Assembly (NCBI GenBank): GCA_034698045.1
Contig: JAQGAU010000422.1
Location: 1 to 28,377 of the forward strand
Direction: 5' to 3'
DNA length: 28,377 nt
Source: Paramacrobiotus richtersi
Taxonomy: Eukaryota; Tardigrada; Eutardigrada; Parachela; Macrobiotidae
The notes beneath the pieces were generated by a model. That model saw nothing but the letters and a program-made list of their open reading frames with translations. It did no database searches and had not been told where the DNA came from. Positions within the stretch are counted from its first letter, which is position 1. Each line of letters starts with the position of its first letter. The translations under genes were made by a program, and so were the position numbers. Shown in pieces: positions 1-8,159 of the stretch.

Positions 1-4
1 GATC

Positions 5-142
5 CGGGGAGAGTCGTGCCTGTGGAGTGCTGTGCCCGTCGAGAGCTGTGTCCGTGGAGTGCTGTGCCCGTGGAGTGCCGTGCCCGTGGTGAGCTGTGCC
101 GTGGTGAGCCGTGCCCGTGGTGTGGCGTGCCCATGATGTGTC
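5..142. repeat. 16-bp GC-rich minisatellite, about 8.6 copies
   Basis: Tandem units of about 16 bp begin with GTGCC (or GTGTC) and continue CGTGGAGTGCT or close variants. Eight units run from 16 to 142 (one is 15 bp), and a partial copy lies at 5-15, so the array probably continues past the left edge. Because 16 is not a multiple of 3, any frame through it rotates with each unit. The long open frame across it is therefore not evidence of a protein. Confidence 0.85.
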
Positions 143-512
143 CTACCGCTGTGGATCAGGTCCTGAGCCAGCAAGAGCCATGGAGACCTAAGACATGTGA
201 GTCCGTGCCGTTGAACGAAGAGCCATTAACCGGACAACTGGCATCGTTGCTATGCGATCCTGTGCTAAGTGTACTGATAATCGTATCATATTGGGTGAAT
301 GGTTTATGATTCGCATAGGATCGGTACTGGAAGAATCTGGTGTATGAGTCCGAACCTTTTTTTTGCGTTTTTTTTATAAGAAGGAAAGGTGTGACGTAGT
401 GACCTTTAGTGTCGCGTGTATTCAGTGCCTGTGTTCCATGCACGATGACCTGGCAACAGCCAGATATGGCTGGTGCATGTGTTTGCATAGATACGGTTTA
501 GTCTGCTAGCGA

Positions 513-528
513 GCAGCTCCTGAGCTGC
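513..528. repeat. Short inverted repeat, 7-bp arms
   Basis: GCAGCTC at 513-519 and GAGCTGC at 522-528 are perfect inverted arms with a 2-nt loop. An AATAAA hexamer follows at 532-537 and another GCAGCTCAG just after. It lies in the leader before the retrotransposon; any function is unknown. Confidence 0.6.
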
Positions 529-661
529 CATAATAAAGTGCAGCTCAGTTCGTGACATGTACAGAACAGTTTAAAGAATCCTACAGGGTGATACAACCGT
601 TCCCAACAGGCCGTTCCCAACCTTACAACTCAGCGATGGCTGCACATTGACTGGACAGCTG

Positions 662-679
662 GAATGCAGATTTGCATTC
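662..679. repeat. Inverted repeat containing an octamer-like motif
   Basis: GAATGCA at 662-668 and TGCATTC at 673-679 are perfect 7-bp arms around a 4-nt loop. The right side contains ATTTGCAT, which matches the POU-factor octamer. Such a short motif can easily occur by chance. Confidence 0.5.
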
Positions 680-760
680 ACTGTACACCATGTCTATGGG
701 TTAAATTTACACTACTAGTTATTTGTTTACAAGATAAAAGAGGTCACTTATGGCAGTCCA

Positions 761-772
761 GGTGTGCACACC
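761..772. repeat. 12-bp perfect palindrome
   Basis: GGTGTGCACACC is its own reverse complement. It is one of four palindromes between 513 and 973, upstream of the retrotransposon Gag. Confidence 0.6.
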
Positions 773-953
773 CGGTCCCAGGAGGCGAAGGGAGTCAACT
801 CCACACATGCGTTATCCTTAATTAATTAAAATACTGCTGCGATACAAAGATGCCATAGACGTATTTTATAGATGCACGTCACCGTGAACTGTAGTGCATA
901 ACGTCACTTAACAGGGTCGACGCCGGTTATAGAGGAAAGAAGTGATATGTGTA

Positions 954-973
954 AGATTCTATGCATAGAATCT
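954..973. repeat. 20-bp perfect palindrome upstream of Gag
   Basis: AGATTCTATGCATAGAATCT is a perfect 20-bp palindrome that ends 41 bp before the first Gag ATG at 1015. A perfect palindrome of this length is unlikely by chance. It could be a regulatory or recombination site in the 5' untranslated part of the retroelement; that is inference. Confidence 0.75.
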
Positions 974-1014
974 GGTTATTATTGGCCGCTGGCTGCTGAC
1001 CACTCCCCTCGTAC

Positions 1015-1689
1015 ATGCCGACCAGTGGACCACGTACGATATTTAAAGCGCAAGCGTTGCATACCGGCATCGCCAGTTTGTTTTTGCGGAGCTCCGAAAC
1101 TTTTCTAAATTTTTCGAAGATAAATTCAATATCTGACAAACTGTCAGCTGTGACCTTTAACGTGAGTTCTAAGGAAGATCTCGGTAAGCGTTATACTGTG
1201 CCTGGCCTGCAGCATGAGCTTCTGTTACTTGGAGTTCTGGATCTCACGGGCACCAAGGAGCAGCTTATTGATCGCCTATTGGATGAACAACAGCAACGGA
1301 AGGATCATCCGTTTGACGAGTAAAAAAGGGACAATGCGCCACCGGAATCACCAAAAATCGACGGCTTTGATTTTGGGGGAAGTGGCGTTTCCGCCGCGTC
1401 CATTCGGGCTTTGAATGATGAGGGCTTCGAGACCGTCGAGCAACTACGACGCATGCGTGAGTGCGACCTGAAAGGATACGTGATTAAGCGGGGAGCAGAC
1501 TTTGTCATCATACGTAATTACTTGTTTCCGGAAAAGACCTCCGCCATACGCTCGATCAAAAGGCTGCGCATAAGCGATCAGTGGATCCGGACCCACCAGC
1601 GCAGTCCCACTCCGGCCGGGACAAGCAGCAGAAACCGAATCACGACACCGACAACTCGGGTGAGTCCAGTGATAGCGAAGATGATGTAG
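1015..1689 (+). pseudogene. Retroelement Gag N-terminal part: SAP-like plus SAM-like, with an in-frame stop
   Basis: The first ATG at 1015 opens a 102-residue frame ending at TAA 1321-1323. Residues about 62-89 fit the SAP DNA-binding motif (L..LGV.D.TGTKEQLIDRLL). Past the stop, the same frame stays open to 1689. Between about 1400 and 1520 it reads LNDEGFETVEQLRRMRECDL and then a VIKRGADFVIIRNYL stretch, which resembles a SAM or helix-hairpin-helix fold. Keeping one frame on both sides suggests the TAA is a single inactivating point mutation. A GT-starting intron at 1319 is possible but I see no matching acceptor. The start of the zinc-finger Gag overlaps in another frame, so one further indel or a -1 shift is needed between 1518 and 1689. 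The SAP and SAM calls are from pattern only. Confidence 0.6.
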
Positions 1690-2327
1690 ACGATGTTTTC
1701 GATAAGCTTCCAGTAAAAGCAAGAGAATTGCCACGTCCGCATAAGTTCGTATACCCGAAAGGGCAAGTTAAGAAGAAGAAAAATCTTTTGCCTACTGATA
1801 TTAATTGTAACGAATTATTTCTCGGAAATCTTCGCCTATCAGTTCGGCTAGCAAAAGACCTGCAGGGAAAACACGCAGCTACACTGCTTGAGCTTCTACA
1901 GTATCAAGAGTTTCTGGCTACACGACGCTGCCGCTACACGGATGAGGCAATAGTGCTTTTCGACGACGAGTTCCGACGCTTTGCTTGCTTGGAAAAGTTC
2001 ACACTAAACGATAAACACGAGCAGCTTGCTATTGCAGATAACCGCTTGAACGTGGAGACGCGCCGACCGGCTGCTTTTCACCGCTTGAATCAGCCGGACC
2101 AGCGGCTTTTTCGTGCCCGTAGTGGACAATCCAATGGTCAACTCGCTCACGCCCCGTTCCAGTACAAGGACAGCTGCTTGGACTGGAATCGCACGCAGTG
2201 CAGCCGTGGTGACAATTGCAGATACCGTCACGCTTGCGGCTACTGTGGAACCCCCAACCATCGGGCTTCGGCATGTCAGGGTAACATCCCTACCGGGAAC
2301 CGCGGCTCCAATAACGGCGGACGTTGA
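1581..2327 (+). pseudogene. Retroelement Gag C-terminal part with CCCH finger and CCHC zinc knuckle
   Basis: The frame gives 248 residues from ATG 1581 and is open back to 1518. A Ser/Asp/Glu-rich acidic stretch (about residues 22-42) and a basic KKKK patch precede a helical capsid-like region. The C-terminus has C199-x7-C207-x5-C213-x3-H217, a CCCH finger, followed directly by C219-x2-C222-x4-H227-x4-C232, a canonical retroviral-type knuckle. The tail is Gly/Asn/Arg-rich, as in RNA-binding Gag proteins. The role would be binding and packaging of element RNA. The frame overlaps the Pol frame by about 215 bp; Pol is in +1 relative to it, so expression of Pol would need a frameshift or internal initiation. 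This segment is intact, but it is cut off in frame from the upstream Gag part. Confidence 0.8.
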
Positions 2328-3947
2328 TGGGATTGATGAGGGGAAACCAGCGAACGATTGTTTACATGTTTGTTGTCTTGCGGAACGGCATCCAGAACCT
2401 GGTAGCTATATTTATGATATATTTATTCCTAATGATGACCTTTTATCGCGCTGTTCGTTAACACGCAATCTCAATGCTTGGCTTAATAATTTCTCGGATG
2501 ACCCGGACTCTGCTTTCTTATTAAACGGTATCTGTTACGGTTTTTGTCTTGTCCCGGATCTGAGTGCAGTTCGACCGGCAGAGTGTAGTAATTACAGCAG
2601 CGCAACAAACGGTGTCACGAAACCGTTATTAGACCAGCTTTTCAAAGATGAATTAATATCAGGCAGGATTTCAGAGCAGGACAGAAAACCTTTGCGAGTG
2701 CAGGCAATAGGGGCAGTTGCAAAATCCGGGTCAGTAGTTCCTAGACCGATTACCGACTGCTCTAGACCATTCAGCGATTCGCTCAACTCGTACATTGAAC
2801 CGGAACCATTTCGATTCGAAACTATAGAGGATGTGCTTATGCAAAGCAGTCCGCATTGCTTTTTTGCTGTGGTCGATATAAAAGCCGCTTACAGACACGT
2901 TCCGGTGTATCCTCCTCACAGGCAGTTGCAAGGCTTTAAATGGTGCTTTGATGGCGAACAAGAAAAATATTACGTGGATAATTTTTTGTGCTTCGGTTTG
3001 TCGAACGCGCCAGCAATTTTTCAGCGGATTTCTGGAGTAATAGCCAGGAAACTGCGTAGCCGAGGTTACAAATGCGTTTGCTATCTAGATGACTATATTG
3101 TTATTGCTGATACATTTGCTTTGTGCGCTGCGGCGCAACAGTTCTTAATATCGTTACTCATATCGCTTGGTTTTGGCATTAAATGGGAAAAAGTAGCCGG
3201 TCCCGCTTCTTCCATACAGTTCTTAGGGCTTATAATTGACTCCACGGAGCAACGTATAGTATTACCTCAAGAAAAACTTGAGCGGTTAGCACATACAGCG
3301 GCTTCGTTTGCTCAGCGCAAAAAAGTCACGAAAAGAGAACTGCAGTCTCTAATTGGGCACATGGCTTTCGCTTCCAGAGCCGTTGCGGGAGCGAGAACAT
3401 TTACTCGATACTTTATTGATGTCATGATGAAGCTAAAAGCTCCATCACACATTGTGCGAATTACTAGAGCACTGCGGTACGAGCTTGGATGGTGGGCAGA
3501 GTTTGCGAGTAAGGTGAACGGGAAGATATGCTGGCCAAGTGCTATCGCTTCTCGCACCTATGTAATTTTACACACAGACGCTTCGCTTCGCGGCTTTGGA
3601 GCAGTAATGAGAACGCTTGGTTGGCCGGCAGCTGGGAACTGGCGGACATACTGCCTGACTCGTGTAAAATTCTTGCATCCCACTGGCTTGCGACACCTGC
3701 AGTTGATGTGTCATTAAAAGATAATATCAATTTTCTTGAGCTTGTAGCAGCTTGCATACCAGTCTTGGTTTGGGCTCCGCAGCGCTTTTTGTCGGTGTTT
3801 TTTAGCTTCCCAGGAATTCTGCTACCAAAAACAGCAACCGCTTCCTACCCAACTGCAACATCTGGAACGACAGCTGAGTCATTTGCGCGTGAATGCCATG
3901 GCCGCTTCATCGCGGAGAACGCGAATGTCGCAGTGGACGAGATTTGA
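2113..3947 (+). pseudogene. Retroelement Pol: reverse transcriptase and truncated RNase H
   Basis: The main frame runs 2113-3717. True Pol sequence probably starts near 2300, because the earlier part lies over the Gag zinc fingers. RT motifs in order are RPITDCSRP (near 2743), AVVDIKAAYRHV with catalytic Asp at 2875-2877, FGLSNAPAIFQ (near 2992), YLDD at 3082-3093 and FLGLIID (near 3223). RNase H begins with HTDASLRGFGA, catalytic Asp at 3577-3579. A frameshift near 3600-3615 moves coding to the frame ending at 3947, which supplies NAWLAGSWEL and the catalytic Glu of NFLELVAA at 3738-3740. After VWAPQ the usual DN..T segment and last Asp are missing, and coding resumes in the first frame near 3802. 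This is an internal deletion of roughly half of RNase H. RT residues look intact, but the copy cannot make a whole Pol. Confidence 0.88.
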
Positions 3948-4863
3948 GCGCTTCTGTCAAACTTACCACCTTACGGCTGTTCCTGCCACAGTACACACGG
4001 TGTGCTTGTATATTGCTTGCCTTGCTTCAGAATCCTTACAGTTCACTACGATCCAAAACTATGTAGCAAGCCTAGTATCGCTACATCATTCTCGTGACAT
4101 GCACGCGCCAGATCTAACACATTACGCAATAAAGGAGGCGCTTGACGGTGCACAAAGACGATGCACAGAATTGCCGAACAAAAGGTCAGCGATGGAGCTT
4201 TCCACACTGATTGAAATTCGGAAATGCTTGGATGTGGTGCCAAAACAAATCCGGAACATGTTTTGGACAGCTTGCTTGGTAGCTTTCTTCACCCTTCTTC
4301 GCAGCTCGAACTTGTTCCAGACAGGGACGGGCCGATGAACCTGCATAATGGTAAAGGATGTCCAGCCCTCGGAGCTCGGCTACAGAATCACAGCACCAGC
4401 TTTAAAGAATACCCGCTTTGCTAACGCTGTGGTGCAGGTTATCATACCACAGTTTCCGAGTCGCATTGATCTTTGCCCAGTAAGAGCCGTCGAGAGGCTC
4501 TTGACGGAAGTTAAACCAGGACCGAATGACCCGCTTTTGAGCTATCGCATGAACAAAAAGGTGACTGCTTTGACCGCTAACGAATTCAATGGTTTTTTAA
4601 AACATGTATTGAGCAAAGCCGGAATCAACGCAAAAAATATATCGGCCCACTCGTTCCGACGCGGAGGGGCAACGCTTGCCGCATCGCTTGGAGCTTGTCC
4701 TGATGAGATAAAAGCGCAAGGAAACTGGCGAAGTGACTGCTATTTGCAGTACGTCAGTCTGGACAACCAACGACGAGAAGATTTTGCAGTGCGGATGTCA
4801 GGGTACGCTTCACGCCTTTGGGCTTGTTTGGGGACTTGGGTTACCTGCCTTCGCGCAGGCTGA
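3802..4863 (+). pseudogene. Retroelement tyrosine recombinase
   Basis: A DIRS/Ngaro-type site-specific recombinase that would insert the element's circular DNA. Coding runs from about 3802 through ATG 3898 to TGA 4336-4338, then resumes in the same frame to the stop at 4861-4863. The N-terminal part (SSRRTRMSQWTRFERFC) fits the core-binding domain. Catalytic residues are Arg at 4300-4302 (LLRSSNL), the HxxR box AHSFRRGG with His at 4648-4650 and Arg at 4657-4659, a Trp in GNWRSD in place of the second His, and the nucleophile Tyr in YLQYV at 4750-4752. Between 4311 and 4347 the homologous reading (VPDRDGPMNLH) lies in another frame, so two compensating indels flank about 35 bp. All catalytic residues survive, but the protein is interrupted. 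The C-terminal 30 residues look like read-through tail. Confidence 0.87.
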
Positions 4864-4910
4864 ATGTAGAGTATGTGCTTGTTTGTTCCGATAGAGATTC
4901 TCTCTGCCAG

Positions 4911-4930
4911 GGATTTTATCAATAAAATCC
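4911..4930. terminator. Hairpin with embedded AATAAA after the recombinase
   Basis: GGATTTTAT at 4911-4919 and ATAAAATCC at 4922-4930 are perfect 9-bp arms with a 2-nt loop. The right arm overlaps AATAAA at 4921-4926, only 60 bp past the recombinase stop. It is a plausible poly(A) signal for the retroelement transcript; this is inference. Confidence 0.45.
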
Positions 4931-5521
4931 ATTCCCCAGACTCCGGGCTGTTATTTTTATCAGAGCATAGGAAAATAATAACCTGGGTAAAGGAAATAGT
5001 TACCAAACTGCACTGAAGACTGTTTATTTCTGGATTGTATTTATGTTCGACGGAAGCATTGCTGTGGAGAGATACGGTTTCGTCTGACCCAGAACAGTTT
5101 TACAGAGATTTTCGAGCGGTTCGGAAATGTGCCATCAAGTTTCCAGACCAGAAACGAGCTGGATTGATATCGACAAGGTTGGGAAGCCCAGGGAAATCTC
5201 ATGAAATCTGTGGAAAAATCCGGATCTTTTCCTTTGTTGTTTGTCTGTAGCCGGTCTTTACAGACACGCCGATCTGGGCGTTTTACATGAAATACCGTAC
5301 AAAAACTTTATGAGCGAAGAAATTATGCCGAAAGTTTCAGAAAACCTGCATAGAAGAATTACATGGTTCGAAACTATTTCCCGTAAATTTACAATGAGCT
5401 TATTTTTTACCGTTTGATAACTACACAATGACCGTTTGGAAGCCAGCCACTGACCAGTCGGCAGCCATCCAGTGTTCAGCCAACCATCGTTGAATACAAC
5501 CCTCATGAGTCACAACAGTGA
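4931..5521. other. Retroelement 3' flank, no gene seen
   Basis: No recognisable protein on either strand. Blocks at 5071-5086 and 5090-5100 resemble 490-505 (15 of 16 bases) and 562-572 (11 of 11) in the same order and orientation, and may be a decayed terminal repeat of the retroelement. Confidence 0.4.
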
Positions 5522-5893
5522 ATCAAATCACGAAAACCAAGGGGTAGAAAACTGTGTTTTTCATTACTTGTCAACCACATTACTATTAGTAAAAGCAGCG
5601 TAGCATTAGGAACTAATTTAGAGACCAGCAAAGAAGCGTCCAGACTAGCGTACTATAATGAAGTTGCTACACAAATTAATGGAACAGTAACTGCAATCAG
5701 ATTATTGCGCTGTGTAACTGCATTAAACTTTTATCAGTTTGAAACCAATAAACAGCGACTTTCTTTACGGAAGAAAGCGATTTCATCGTCGGCGGCTATT
5801 ATCGCCGCAGAGGGCGGGGAACTTTTACTACGGTGGTACAGCTGTATAGAAACAGGTTTTTTTCGAGGTAAAGTATGTTATCTCACTAGCTAA
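5522..5893 (+). CDS. Unrecognised coding-like open stretch
   Basis: The frame is open for 123 codons, stop to stop, with no ATG at its start; a GTAAAG donor-like site lies near its end at about 5868. The reading has a protein-like mix of residues (SKSSVALGTNLETSKEAS, then YYNEVATQINGTVTAIRLL), which might be one internal exon. In the same frame a second stretch is open at 5966-6106 after an acceptor-like TTTAG, but simple splice phases do not join the two. I do not recognise the family. Stretches this long do occur by chance in a window this size. Confidence 0.25.
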   Translation: MKSRKPRGRKLCFSLLVNHITISKSSVALGTNLETSKEASRLAYYNEVATQINGTVTAIRLLRCVTALNFYQFETNKQRLSLRKKAISSSAAIIAAEGGELLLRWYSCIETGFFRGKVCYLTS

Positions 5894-6741
5894 GAAAAGA
5901 ACCAAAATTAAACGGAAGAAAACCAGCTTCCTGTTCGATTTTATCAAAAGATCGTCGAACTTTAGGGTCGAGGTCAAGACTGTCGTGTTACGTACCTGAC
6001 AGGAGGATGCTGTGTTGGTGGTCGTCCAACCGTCGTGAATCGCTCATATAACAACAATACGAGTATAGTTCTTGACTGTGACTACAAAGTTATCAAGATG
6101 AACACATGACGTTGCTTAAGAATGCGTGTCAAACATTGCCAAAAAAGTACGTTTACAAAATGGATGAAAAGTGCGTCGAAATTCGGATCGATTGAGAAAT
6201 ACAGTATCTGTCAGGTATATCGCGATTTTTAGTTGACACACATCATTTCTTATTGCTGCCGCCTGGAAGTATTAGCCTAATAATTCGAATCCGAAGATAG
6301 TTTACAACACTGCACGATGTCAGCGCACCGATTTCCTGGTTGCTACGCGTAGTCTTGTTACATCAAAGTCGCTTGAGTTCGAATCTAGCCGTGTAATTCG
6401 ACTTTCACTGCTCGTGGCTTAAGTCAATACAGTTGTACTGCAGTGCCCTTGTTACGTGTAAGTTCCTGAGCCCGACATTATATTTTGTAATTAGAATTAA
6501 TATGTACATAAAATGAGCGGTGACGGGATACGCACATACAAATTTATTTTGCATTTAAGTAATTTACTGTAATTAATTAACTGTGAATAATTTATTTTGC
6601 AAGACAGAAATGTATTACCGTATATCCGTATATGAATAATGAACATTTCATGTATTACACAATCAAATGTTATGGCTGTTGACTGCTTGTCGGTGTAGTA
6701 AGCAAGTTCGGCCCATGACTGAAACGATATACAGTAATATG

Positions 6742-6768
6742 TTAGAACTTAATATTATTAAGTTCTAA
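6742..6768. repeat. 27-bp palindrome, 13-bp arms
   Basis: TTAGAACTTAATA at 6742-6754 and its exact reverse complement at 6756-6768 are separated by one T. The arms are AT-rich, so the cruciform or hairpin would be weak. It may be a transcription-factor site or a remnant of a small inverted-repeat element. Confidence 0.7.
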
Positions 6769-7172
6769 TTATTTCATATGCGGCTATGCCTGTGTGGCAG
6801 TAAGTCGCATAAACGACATATACGTATACATGTGAACCGAAATTTATTTAAAAATGGATAAAACTGCTAACAATCGGTAGAGAATCATCTTCTAACGATA
6901 TCGTCCTTTTAAGCTTTTTGGAGGCCGCACGACATTCCATTTCCTTATTCTGGTAATTCTGGTTGCTTCGCTGCTGGTAATTTTGTTTCACATCCAGCTC
7001 GAGTCCGCTTCAATTCGAACCAACTAGCATGCCAAGGTGGCTTTCGAATTAAACATGCCATAATATTATGTAAAGCAGAGAAAGCGAGTGAGTATTTGTA
7101 CATAAAACTGCACACTGGCAATGCCGCTGTGCATCTGCATTACCTGGCAAGCGCATAGTTTGAATATTTTTG

Positions 7173-7326
7173 TATAGGGGGTATTACGTCGACAGGGTGC
7201 AACTTGTCTAATGTCTGTAAAGATCCAGTCAAACGAGCTGGAACAATACAGACAAGCAAGAACAACAACAACAAATTTATTCCTCTGGCCTATTCCTGTA
7301 CTCTGCGCAACGTAATACCCCCTCTA
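7173..7326. mobile_element. MITE-like element, 154 bp, 19-bp terminal inverted repeats
   Basis: The left end at 7173-7191 (TATAGGGGGTATTACGTCG) and the reverse complement of 7308-7326 (TAGAGGGGGTATTACGTTG) match at 17 of 19 positions, with a 13-bp perfect core GGGGGTATTACGT. The interior has no coding potential and includes an (AAC)n run. Size and structure fit a non-autonomous DNA transposon. A TA target duplication is possible but cannot be separated from the TIR ends. The inner edge of the right end carries TCTGCGCAAC (7302-7311), which is also in the large palindrome at 28298-28377. Confidence 0.6.
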
Positions 7327-8110
7327 CCTGCAACAGATATACAGCTTCACCACAGTACCGTAGTATTACCTAGCCTGCATTAAAACGGCAAAACTCGGAC
7401 AAGAAAAAACGATTCGACAGTTTCTGGAGTTTTATATTTTGTTGGTTTATTTGGCAGAGTGTTTCGCTGATCATCAGCTAACGGCTGAAACATGCTAATA
7501 GCGACTGAATTGTTTTGTTAGCAAGAGCGCGTCTGGCATAGCCCGGTTAAGTCCGTAACTTGGGCAAAACCTGACAGTGTATGCATGTGAAACGCAAAGG
7601 TACGTTAAACAGAAATCCAAAGCGTACTTTGGCTATGGATGTGGCACGGTGCCCTTTTGTATGTGGAAAATGTCTCCATCTTGGCGATTCACGAAATATT
7701 TGATTTGATTTTGTTGAGTCACCTTTCACCATAACTGTCCATCACAACGCTTACCAATGTACGAATTAATAAGCTTAGCTTTATTAGGAATTTGTAATTT
7801 GCGGCGATGGACAATGTAAAGTGTAATGCAAAGACGGTGGTTAAAATTCCAAAGGCAATGACCACATGTGAAGGATGCCAGTGAGTAATTTGTTCAGTAA
7901 ATCATTGTTCCACTCGTAAACAGCGAGCAACGCACGCGCCACGCGGTATACCACCGCAGAATGACCACAAAACTCCGTGAATCACGTTGTGCGTATCCAA
8001 ACAAGCAACGTGTGGTAATTGAGAAAGATTTCCCGTTACGATATGAACACAGGTCAAAGTGTACCGCCACACAGAGAACGTTGTGTTAAAGAGTAAGCTA
8101 ACAACCTCGT

Positions 8111-8118
8111 TATTTATA
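8111..8118 (+). promoter_or_regulatory. Possible TATA box of the astacin gene
   Basis: TATTTATA lies 42 bp before the ATG at 8160. A start about 30 bp downstream would leave a 5' leader of only 15-20 nt. The ATG has A at -3 within an A-rich run, a good animal context. Confidence 0.4.
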
Positions 8119-8159
8119 CCGCACCATACTCCTGCTTCTGCTTTCCCGTAACATAAAAA

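Larger units (their letters stand above)
1015..4930 (+). mobile_element. Ngaro/DIRS-type tyrosine-recombinase retrotransposon, degenerate
   Basis: In order, the element holds a Gag-like region ending in two zinc fingers, a reverse transcriptase with YLDD, an RNase H start, and a tyrosine recombinase with R, HxxR and Tyr. This RT-RH-YR order is the hallmark of the DIRS/Ngaro/PAT class, which integrates through a recombinase rather than a DDE integrase. I see no methyltransferase-like domain between RNase H and the recombinase. DIRS and PAT elements carry one, so Ngaro fits better. The copy is broken by an in-frame stop at 1321-1323, a Gag frame change between 1518 and 1689, a frameshift near 3605, a deletion near 3790, and two compensating shifts between 4311 and 4347. 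The outer limits are not certain: shared blocks at 490-505/5071-5086 and 562-572/5090-5100 may be remnants of split direct repeats. The right limit given is a hairpin carrying AATAAA. Confidence 0.88.
5894..8110. other. AT-rich intergenic region
   Basis: No reliable gene. It contains the palindrome at 6742-6768, the MITE-like element at 7173-7326 with an internal (AAC)n run near 7258-7274, and AT-rich stretches such as 6530-6600 where AATTTATTTTGCA-like words repeat. Open frames here are short and lack family motifs. Confidence 0.5.

Noticed and set aside
16..309. Open frame MPVECCARRELCPWS through the minisatellite
   Set aside because: The 16-bp unit rotates the frame, so the reading is a by-product of the repeat, not a protein.
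1319..1400. Intron removing the Gag stop at 1321
   Set aside because: A GT is present at 1319, but the sequence after the stop is coding in the same frame and no convincing acceptor with a pyrimidine tract follows; a point mutation is simpler.
4046..4346. Minus-strand frames over the recombinase
   Set aside because: Shadows of the recombinase coding strand.
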